Shown piece after piece: positions 29,701 to 41,700 of a DNA stretch of 64,000 nt; the first letter of the stretch is position 1, and every line of letters starts with the position of its first letter. Source of the stretch: Mytilisepta virgata. Lineage: Eukaryota > Mollusca > Bivalvia > Mytilida > Mytilidae. A program made the position numbers and the translations under genes. The notes beneath the pieces are model-generated. The model had not been told where the DNA came from, searched no databases, and saw only the letters and a list, made by a program, of their open reading frames with translations. The DNA is taken from NCBI GenBank assembly GCA_028015205.1, contig CM051521.1:127666614-127730613 (forward strand), read 5' to 3'.

Positions 29701-32700
29701 CTATGGAAAAATTAATTGAAAAATCTTCTTGTCTGAAACCACTTGACATATTGGAGCCAGACTTGGCAGCATTGGTCCTTAGGAGATCCTCTTTCAGAAA
29801 TATGTCCGATCACGTGGATTGTCAACCAAGATGGCTGCCACACCGAACTTTGTTAAATATTGGACCCTATTGAAAAATTCAGTTAAAAATCTTCTTGTCT
29901 GAAACCGCTTAGCCAGTTGGAACAAGACTTAGCAGAAATGGTCCTTAGATGGTTCTCTTTTAGAAATGTTTCCGTTGACCTGGACTAAACCAAGATGGCT
30001 GCCACAGCTGAAATTAGTTTAACACAGAATCCTATAGAAAAACCAGCCAAATTGACTGCAACACTTAAATTTTTAGGTCTGCTCAAGGTGAAAAGTTAAA
30101 TCCAGGTGAGCGATACAGGCTCTTGAGAGCCTCTAGTTTTATAGGCTTCCACTACAGCAAAACCAAAACAAGTCATTCAGAATTCCAAAGTAGCCCATTC
30201 AGCACCTTCTAGTCCGTCAAATAGAGCTTCAGAACACTATGTAGGGTAAGTTGTTTATTTTGGACACTTGTTTCATAATATTGTCAATAAAATGAAATAG
30301 TCAAATTATTATAGAAATGTTACACTGAAAAGTATTCAATGATGCTAGATTGTGCCAAGAGTTTATCCATAATATACAAATAGACAAATTATTGAATGGA
30401 CATTTAAAATCACTTGATATAAATGAACACTGACAGTTAAAAAATAAAACTGAAAATGTAAATGGAAGAACATCCCACTGATTAAATGCTACTATTATCC
30501 GATACAACAGGAGAACATCCCAATGATTAAATGCTACTATTATCCAATACAACAGGAGAACATCCCAATGATTACATGCTACTATTATCCAATACAACAG
30601 GAGAACATCCCAATGATTAAATGCTACTATTATCTAATACAACAGGAGAACACCCCAATGATTAAATGCTACTATTATCCAATACAACAGGAGAACATCC
30701 CAATGATTAAATGCTACTATTATCTAATACAACAGGAGAACACCCCAATGATTAAATGCTACTATTATCCAATACAACAGGAGAACATCCCAATGATTAA
30801 ATGCTACTATTATCCAATACAACAGGAGAACATCCCAATGATTAAATGCTACTATTATCCAATACAACAGGAGAACATCCCATTGATTAAATGCTACTAT
30901 TATCCAATACAACAGGAGAACATCCCAATGATTAAATGCTACTATTATCCAATACAACAGGAGAACATCCCAATGATTAAATGCTACTATTATCCAATAC
31001 AACGGGAGAACATCCCAATGATTAAATGCTACTATTATCCAATACAACAGGAGAACACCCCAATGATTAAATGCTACTATTATCCAATACAACAGGAGAA
31101 CACCCCAATGATTACATGGTACTATTATCCAATACAACAGGAGAACATCCCAATGATTAAATGCTACTATTATCCAATACAACAGGAGAACATCCAAATG
31201 ATTAAATGCTACTATTATCCAATACAACAGGAGAACATCCCAATGATTACATGCTACTATTATCCAATACAACAGGAGAACATCCCAATGATTAAATGCT
31301 ACTATTATCCAATACAACAGGAGAACATCCCATTGATTAAATGCTACTATTATCCAATACAACGGGAGAACATCCCAATGATTAAATGCTACTATTATCC
31401 AATACAACAGGAGAACATCCCAATGATTAAATGCTACTATTATCCAATACAACGGGAGAACATCCCAATGATTAAATGCTACTATTATCCAATACAACAG
31501 GAGAACACCCCAATGATTAAATGCTACTATTATCCAATACAACAGCAGAACACCCCAATGATTACATGGTACTATTATCCAATACAACAGGAGAACATCC
31601 CAGTGATTAAATGCTACTATTATCCAATACAACAGGAAAACATCCAAATGATTAAATGCTACTATTATCCAATACAACAGGAGAACATCCCAATGATTAA
31701 ATGCTACTATTATCCAATACAACAGGAGAACATCCCAATGATTAAATGCTACTATTATCCAATACAACAGGAGAACATCCCAATAATTACATGCTACTAT
31801 TATCCAATACAATAGGAGAACATCCCAATGATTAAATGCTACTATTATCCAATACAACAGGAGAACATCCCAATGATTAAATGCTACTATTATCCAATAC
31901 AACAGGAGAACATCCCAATGATTAAATGCTACTATTATCCAATACAACAGGAGAACATCCCAATGATTAAATGCTACTATTATCCAATACAACAGGAGAA
32001 CACCCCAATGATTAAATGCTACTATTATCCAATACAACAGGAGAACACCCCAATGATTAAATGCTACTATTATCCAATACAACAGGAGAACACCCCAATG
32101 ATTAAATGCTACTATTATCCAATACAACAGGAGAACATCCCAATGATTAAATGCTACTATTATCCCATACAACAGGAGAACACCCCATTGATTAAATGCT
32201 ATTATTATCCGATACAACAGGAGAACATCCCAATGATTAAATGCTACTATTATCGGATACAACAGGAGAACATCACAATGATTAAATGCTACTATGATCC
32301 AATACAACAGGAGAACACCCCAATGATTTAATGCTACTATGATCCAATACAACAGGAGAACATCCCAATGATTACATGCTACTATTATCCAATACAACAG
32401 GATAACATCCCAATGATTAAATGCTACTATTATCCAATACAACGGGAGAACATCCCAATGATTAAATGCTACTATTATCCAATACAACAGGAGAACATCC
32501 CAATGATTAAATGCTACTATTATCCAATACAACAGGAGAACATCCCAATGATTAAATGCTACTATTATCCAATACAACAGGAGAACATCCCAATGATTAA
32601 ATGCTACTATTATCCAATACAACAGGAGAACACCCCAATGATTAAATGCTACTATTATCCAATACAACAGGAGAACACCCCAATGATTAAATGCTACTAT

Positions 32701-35700
32701 TATCCAATACAACAGGAGAACATCCCAATGATTAAATGCTACTATTATCCAATACAACAGGAGAACATCCCAATGATTACATGCTACTATTATCCAATAC
32801 AACAGGAGAACACCCCAATGATTAAATGCTACTATTATCCAATACAACAGGAGAACATCCCAGTGATTAAATGCTACTATTATCCAATACAACAGGAGAA
32901 CATCCCAATGATTACATGCTACTATTATCCAATACAACAGGAGAACACCCCAATGATTAAATGCTGCTATTATCCGATACAACAGGAGAACATCCCAATG
33001 ATTAAATGCTACTATTATCCGATACAGCAGGAGAACATCACAATGATTAAATGCTACTATTATCCAATACAACAAGAGAACATCCTAATGATTAAATGCT
33101 ACTATTATCTAATACAACAGGAGAACACCCCAATGATTAAATGCTACTATTATCCAATACAACAGGAGAACATCCCAATGATTAAATGCTACTATTATCC
33201 AATACAACAGGAAAACATCCCAATGATTAAATGCTACTATTATCCAATACAACAGGAGAACATCCCAATGATTACATGCTACTATTATCCAGTACAACAG
33301 GAACAGAAATTGCATTTATTACTGGGTTTGTTTGTTTGTTTAGTTGGGGTTTTATGCCGTTTTCAGCACATTGGGTATTTCGCGACAGCCATTTTTTATT
33401 GGTAGAGGAAGCCGGAGTACCAGGAGAGAACCACCAACATTCAATAGGAAAATTGGCAGTCCTTGTCAATTAAGATCAAAGTCGAACCCCCCCCCCCCAC
33501 CACAGGTGAGATTCAAACTCACAATCTCAGTGTTGACTTGCTAGTGATCATTAGTAGTCATGACGAACTACCTAGACCACTCAGCCACCGAAGCCCCCTT
33601 TATTACTGGGTATAAAACGATTTCCAATAAAATATTTCACGTAAAATCTAAATTTTATTGTATACCAGCATATCTTGTTAAGGAAATTTAGTATAATAAA
33701 CGTTAATTTCTATATCAAGACTTAAATATTCCATCAATCCAAGTTTTTCAGTTCTGATAGAAGGTTGTCGGTTATTGAAAATGTGTTACGTACTAGGGTA
33801 CATGTTAATGAGACACCACCTCATTCTTAAAATGAAATTGCAAAGACAACAAGGTAATTTTTCTGCTATATTTCAGTACTCCACCAAACAATGTTATAGA
33901 TGACAATATAAATATGAAGAGAGAGCTAACATCACCTTCCATGCAGTTTTCTTACTCTGCACAATTCTCAAGATCCAGGAAGATATTTGATAAAGGTCCT
34001 AATGGGGTAAGATTACATCTGGGTCCCATTTCACAAACATTCGTACAATTGCCATTGGTCGTAAGTGTGATCTGATTTCCGGTTTTCAATGTCTTTGTTC
34101 TATTGATGTCATGGAACCAATCTCAATCATACTCGTACCAATGTTTGTGAAACGGGACCCAGCGTTTTACACCAGTACCTTTATATAATTGCAAAGTTTA
34201 AATAATTTGTCAAAGTGAAAGTTTTAAATTATATATTATAATATATGATTGTTCTTTTCGTCCAAATCCTTCTTCAGATTCCAAGGAGAGATAACTGACA
34301 CTTACAAGTATTATTTTTAGCTGGAGGAAGCCATAATAGAAGATTCTAAGAGTCCTATGCAGTTTTCAGTAAATACCGAGTTCTTCCAGTGGTGTTGTAA
34401 GAGATTTGCTGAGCCTGTGATGAGAATATCTGAAGAAAAAGATCCAGAAAGTATATCACATCATGATAGGGAGTTTAAATTTAGACGTAATTGTTTACTG
34501 CGAGAAGAAGCCAAAGATGAGCAAATTAAAGCAGGTAAAATTTCTGTTTATTACTGGGTCATATTTTTTTAGTCAAATCTTCCTTCGGCATGATAATTTT
34601 CAATTTCAGTTTGCTGGCCCTTGTTTTGTGTAAAAGTTGGAAAGAAGGGGGCATGCTTGTGACTAGTTTTCCTGTATGTTTTACTGTCTGATTATGAAAT
34701 CGTCTTATTTTAGGCTTTAACAGATTAGATGACCAAGTATTTGTAAATAAAAACCAAAGTATACCAACTGTGATCAGATTTCATCCATATGAGTCGTACA
34801 TTGCTGTTGCTGAAAAAGACAGTGTTAGGTACGTATACATGGATTTTTTATTTGACAGTCAAATAAGGTCAGATAAAGTCATGTCAGTCTCCCTGGGAGT
34901 CAGATATATATGTTTACCTAACATGTATGGAAAGTACACATTCATCATCCAAAAATGTAAATTGGTCAGACACATTAAAACATAATAAACACATATCTTC
35001 CTGCATTCTTATACTACCTTTTAACTTTCTATGGGATATCAATTGAAAGATACGAACGTTCGTTTTCAGAAACTCTGGTGGAAAAATTTGTCCAGATATA
35101 ATAAATTGTTCTTGATACTTATGAATTACAGTGTGTAATGTTTGTACTTTTCAGTTTTTGGGACTGGGAACAGGGAACTAAGATGGGCAGTATATACAAT
35201 GAAAATATAAAGACATCTAAAATATCTACTATGGAGTTTATCAATCCACATGATGACACTGTATTATTATGTGGATCAGGTAAGTGAAAATAAATTATAA
35301 GTTGAAAGGAACAACGAAATGGGTTTTAACTTGAGAAAGATATATTCTGCTATAAACTTGGTTTAATTTATATCTAAAGGAAATATAATTTACAGTCATG
35401 ATCTGGGTTGTGTTCAGTATCGTAGCAGCTAGCCTAGCTGCTATGCCCTAGATATCTATGTTGAACGATGTGTTACGTAGGTAGCCTAGAGAAATGACAT
35501 CAATGTCAATAAAATTCAGAAAAAAATGATTTTGTATGGAAATACTATTACTGCTAGAACATCGCGCAAAACTTCGTACAAATTTCATAATAGATTTACT
35601 AGCTAGCATGAATTTTAATGGCTATCTAAACCTATGTAGCAGCTAGGCTAGCTATGTGTTCAATAGTAAAAAGCTATGTAGCGGCTTCGATATTGAATGC

Positions 35701-38700
35701 ATTGGAAAGATAAACTAGAGAAGTTCTGAATTGGCGTTCATGTAAACAATGCATAGCAACAGCATTTTCTTGAGGTTTTTATTGAAAATCATTGGAGAAA
35801 CAGATTCTCCTTCAATTTACTCATGAGTTATAGAATTTCTTCACCCTTGATATTTAAATTTTAGATTTTAACACACTCGCTAAATGCTCGTGTGTTGAAA
35901 ATCAAAAAATTAACTATCTCAGGTGGGGAAATTCCATAACCCACTCATACCTGAAGTAGAATCTATATTTATTTTGGATTTCCATTCATTATCGGTCCAA
36001 AACCATTCCTAGTTTAGATTTTAATCTTTCTTTACAGGTTATTATCGTTGAAAGATAAAGTGCTATAGAGATTCGGATTTTTAACTACTTTCGGGAAGCC
36101 TTGGGATTTTTTGCTTTGAAAAACGATCTATTCAGTTTTTGTACGATTCTGAATATATTGATGAACGCAACTCAGTAATTGATTACTGAAAAAAGTTGCA
36201 AATTACTGACAACTCAGATTGTTTTTAGTGAGAGCACCAAAAAGGGGTTGGCATCCATGGATTGACCATATTTGATTCATGAATGAAAGTGGAATTTAGT
36301 CTATAGGTTGTATAATTAATAAATCTAATGTTATCAAGATTTGGAAGACAACACATTTTAAACATTTTAACAATTTATATAACTTTTAAAATTCATTTAA
36401 AAGAAAGGTTTTAAATATTTTTAGATGATGGAGCTGTACGGATATGGAGAAATTATTTATCAGAAACTTCTGAAACCAAGGAGCTAGTTACTGCTTTCCA
36501 AGCTATTACTGAACCTATACCATTATCTAAAGGTACGTGATAATTAAATTAAATCTTAGAAATTGCATATTTCACCCATATGGGTCAATCTAACACAATA
36601 CAGATGATAAACAACAACATATAGCATGACATTAATATTAATACAGAACTGAACTCTTGACTGATATGGACCTCATTTTTGCAATTCCAGTGATCGCTTT
36701 ATAAAGTCACCTACTTCAGACAAAAGTTCAGTATTTGGATTTAGTATAATTTTTAACTGATTGAGTGGTTGCTCAAATTAAAACATAGGGTAAATTATGA
36801 ATGTTTTGAAAGAACTTGTATCTTAAAGTTGAGTTTTATATACAAATCAAGAAGAAGTGATATTAATCATCAATATTATTGCACAATGTGCATAATCTGT
36901 GATACATCAATATTATTGCACAATATGCATAATCTGTGATACCTCATCAATATGATTGCACAATATGCATAATCTGTGATACCTCATCAATATGTTTGCA
37001 CAATATGCATAATCTGTGATGTTCATTATCAATATTATTGCACAATATGCATAATCATGTGATATTTATCATCAATATTATTGCACAATATGCATAATCT
37101 GTTTTCCCTATTAAAATTTTATAATAATGCATAAAATATTATATGTATTTAGTATTGTGAAAACAGACAATAATGCATGATTATATAAATACAGTTCGTG
37201 TACTTGTTGTAAAAGAATATCGATAAGAAAAAAACAGTGATGTCAGTTTTCATTATAGCAAAGCTCATCCTGTAGCCTTTTTGCATTAATTGCTGAATTT
37301 TACAGTCAAGGTTGTTCTTTCCAGGTACAATGGGTTCCCTCCACAATTTAAAAATGATGGCCATCTTGTAGCCAATTTTGATAAAAGAACCATATAATCC
37401 CATTTAACCAAACCCATGAAATTTGTGTCTAAGTATAGAAAAGATGGCAGTTTTTTATGACTTTATATGAAAATATTGCAAGGAGTTGAAAAAGATATTT
37501 TTAAAGTTTATGAGTAATACATTTTTTAGGATCAGGGCTAGTGATAGACTGGAACCAAGAATCAGGGAGACTTTTAGCTTCTGGTGATGTCCGCTATATC
37601 AGGGTCTGGGACATAACAACAGAACTAAAAATGCAGGTATAATAAAAGACCTGACACAAATTAAAAACTATAGTGACACAGAGGACAGTTTTTTATTCCA
37701 ATATCTGGTTTTATTTGGAAGCATTGTAACCAAGTATGAACACCATATACTTATTTATTGTAATGGTTTAGAAATTTTATATTTATAATAATTCAAAGTT
37801 ATACTACATGAAACAGAGGCACTAGTTAGCGTTGAGACACAAGAATCGTGCTGAATCAATCATATTGATGTCTATAGCTCATATGACACAAGTATATTAC
37901 ACGAAAGAATTTGACAATGTTAGTGGTAACACTTTTAAAAGAGACTACAGGAAATGAAATTTCTACCAAAACAAACATGTCTAAATCTTATAGCTTAAAA
38001 ATAGTGTACAACTGTACAATATAAACCCCAAAATTCAGTTATTTGAATGCTAATATTGTACTACAGTCAGGAAGAAATGTTTTAAATAGTTAAACCAAAT
38101 ATTGTATGAGTTTAAGTTCACACAACCAACAAAAATTCAGTACTTTTGTCATTTTAAAAAGAAATGTTAGGTGAAGCTATTAGCTGTTAATAAAAGATTT
38201 TGCTGAATTTTAATATCAAGTTTTTTTTAAAGGGTTAGACATTTATTTGTAGGACATTCCAACAGGAGCTGATAGTTGTGTTACAAGTCTAGCTTCTGAT
38301 ACAGAGGGTCGATCGTTAGTGATAGCTGGTTGTGGAGATGGTACAGTACGTTTGTTTGATAGAAGACTTAATCCATCAGAATGGTAATATTTGCTTTCAT
38401 CAGATTTCCAAAAAAAGAGTTTATAAATTAACTAATGGTTATTTCAAAGCATTAAATGACAAGTACAAAATATTCCTCTTTTTTGGAAAGTTATACAGAT
38501 TAAATTAATGATTTGGTCGCCAGATTGATAATATGGAGTCACACCTTGAGCCTCCATATTTCATTTGAATTTTATAATTTTTTTAAGGTTTGCCACATTT
38601 TATCCTACAATCAAGCCATTTATAAGGGTAGTATAAACTTGAGTTGTATTAGGTCAATGAGCTTATAAAGTCTACTGGTACTTTTTTACATGAAGAGTGC

Positions 38701-41700
38701 GGGTAGCGTAGTAGATGTACCAGATTATGTCATGGCGTTTCCCTCGTTTTTGCAGTATCTGGATATCAACTTCAAACGTAATTTATAGGCATTTTATGCA
38801 TCTAAAGGGGCAGTTTTATGATTTCAGGATAATGACAAAAAGAAATTGTCAGAAAATATAAAATTTGTTTGCACTCGCTGTGAAACATGGGAAAAGGGCT
38901 CTCTAAAGATGGCCTTTTCTCATGTTTCTGAAGCTCGCCCAAATAAATTTTAGATTTTCCAACAATGACTTTGTATTTTTTCGTTCTAGCAATAACACTG
39001 TGACTTTAAAGATGTAGAACAGCAATAAGGGCCCTGTTCCTTTGCTTTTTCGTGTCCAGAATTAATCCACCATATCCTTTCATCTGTATTACAAGAACAT
39101 TAAAAATTAGTTGATTTATTTTCAGTCGAGTAATGACATTAAGAGAACATCCACGGTATGTTGTGAAAGTCCATCTACAAAGAGGATCAGAAGGGAAAAT
39201 TGTCAGTGCAAGGTCAGTATGTAAAACAGAAATTTATGCAATATCTAAAGAACTAAATAATGCTTGTGTTGTTGGAAATGGTTAATGGATCAGTGTCGTA
39301 TAGAATATGTCAGACACCTTGAATTTATCTTTTCTTTGTCTTTAATTGTAGTGATGTTGGATTCTGGGATTGTTACACAAAATGTATCAAAGACTGGGTA
39401 ATTAATGTGAGGATTTTTTCATTTATCAATAAATTCAGCAATGCTGATAAATTATTTTACAGATTATAGATAAGCGATTAATAATTCATCATTTTAGAAG
39501 AAATGGTTCTGGTATTCTCATTTTACAGACTTCATCGGTCTTTTGGGCCAATTTTGTAAGATTTTCAAGGGTTGATTAACAGTCTATAATTTATTTTCTC
39601 TTTTTCAGCAATGCTGGGGATGTAAGATTCTGGGATCCTCGTTTTACAGAATCAGTCAGTACCCTAAACTTACAACAAGGTTCCATCTCAGCTGTAGATA
39701 TGCACAAACATGCAGATGTTTTAGCATGGTATGTTGTGTCAAATGAAATACTCAAAAGTAAAAAATTTTTCTTGTGCATTAAAGTTCATTAGGTCAACAA
39801 TGTATGTCAGTTTTGTTATGGTTGCTTGGATAGTTAACCTGTACTGCAATGTAATGAAAGTGCATTTATAGGCTCTTGTGAAAATTTACAGACACAGCTG
39901 TTAAATTTCACAGTTTTTTAGGTCTGAAGAGATGAAAGAGATTTGAGGGTGCTTGGTAGTTAAGAACATGTAAAATTAATTTCTGAGAAGAAAAAAAATT
40001 GAAGATTGCCATCAACTGGCATTTGTCATCAGTCTGTCTGTCAACCTTTCAGTGTCCACATTTCACATTTTGATCTTTCCTCTGGAACCACCTGGCCAAT
40101 TGGAACCAAACTTTGATGGAATGGTACTTTGGTGGTCACCTTTCAAAACTATAGCTGGGGTTCTGTTCCCCAAACCATACAGTTTTAAAATTTTCTTCTG
40201 AAACTATCAAGCGAAGTGAGACCAACTTTGGGGAAGGGTCCCTTAAAAAATTCTTTTCAGTAACCTGAACCCCAAGCAAAGATTGATGTCAAAGCTGAAC
40301 TTTAACTTTGAAGCCTTTGAGATTCCTATCTGAAATCACTCAGCCAGTTGAAACCAAACATGGGAGCAATGGCCCATTTCATAATTATACCCAATGACTC
40401 CCAACCAAGACACAGCAAAACTTAGTTAAACATAGGACCTCCTTGGATACATTAACTGGAACCAATAAATTAATGGAACAAAATTTGGCATCTATGGTCC
40501 TTAGATGGTCCTCCTTCAAATTCTATCAGACCATCTCGACTGAAAACCAAGATTACAGCAAAAACCCAATCAAAGTTTAACATGAACATATATTGGAAAA
40601 TTCACTTTCAGATCTTCTATGAAACCACAGGCTGACGGAATTGGAACCACACTTTGCAGCAATTCTCCTTTTACGGTCATCTTTCAAAACTGTATCTGAT
40701 ATACCAACCAAGATGGCTGCTGAAGCTGATCTTAGTTTTACAAGTCTTAGTTTATGGGACAATTCACTTAAAAATCTTGTCTGAAGATGTTGAGCCAGTT
40801 GAAATCAAAGTTGGCAGCAATGGTACAAAGATTTTCCTTATTCAAAAGTGTGTCATTTAACACCATCAAGCATAAAAAAGATGTCTACCACAAAAAACAT
40901 TATTTGGACATACGAAAAAAAACATTTTAGAATTTTTATGGATTTGCATTTTTTCTCATTTCAGTGGATCTCTGAATCAAACCATTGGTGTATATAACCA
41001 GTCAGGGGATACTCTGAGTACAATCAAATATCATGAGGGATTTCTTGGACAGAGGATTGGTTCTATAAATTGTCTGACCTTCCATCCTTATAAGGTAAGA
41101 TATCCTGAGTACAATCAAATATCATGAGGGATTTCTGGGACAGAGGATTGGCTGTATAAATTGTCTAACCTGTGAATTCATACATTCTTTTATTTATTAA
41201 AACTAGATTTTTTTAAATTATTTAATAATTGAGGTAAGACATTTTTGGTAAAGATCCTCATTTTGATGCCTTATAATTTATACCAGTTATTTGTGACAAA
41301 GATATCCGATTCATTTTACTACCACTGAGATGATACCAATGCTGATGGGTAAAATACTCTTAGTAGATGTAGTCATATTTACATGGATTTTAAATATGTG
41401 TATTGAAATTTTAATTTGATAAATTTGTTTCGGTTATATGCTAAGTAAGGTTTTAATTCTTGTGGCAAAGATGTGGATTTAAGCTGCCCATTGTAGGCCC
41501 ATTGGATTTTATTGTCCACATTATGGCTTTCAAATTTCTGGCATTGTACCTGATAATAGTTGATCCAAATTGTTCATTATGTATCTGTGTTTAATTTCAT
41601 TTTAATTGTTTTTGGAAAGATTGCAAATCATTCCTGTGGCATCAGTCTCCAAAACCGGAAGTGTGGCCTCTTCAATACCATTAGACATTAGTACATAAAA

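Noticed and set aside
30523..33405. Long open frames on both strands (up to 783 codons) with 15-residue repeats
   Set aside because: Entirely the 45-bp minisatellite inside RPTOR intron 21, open on both strands because the period is divisible by 3.
39352..39397. Alternative exon 30a encoding DVGFWDC...
   Set aside because: Length 46 nt breaks the frame and the downstream part is decayed; treated as a relic copy.
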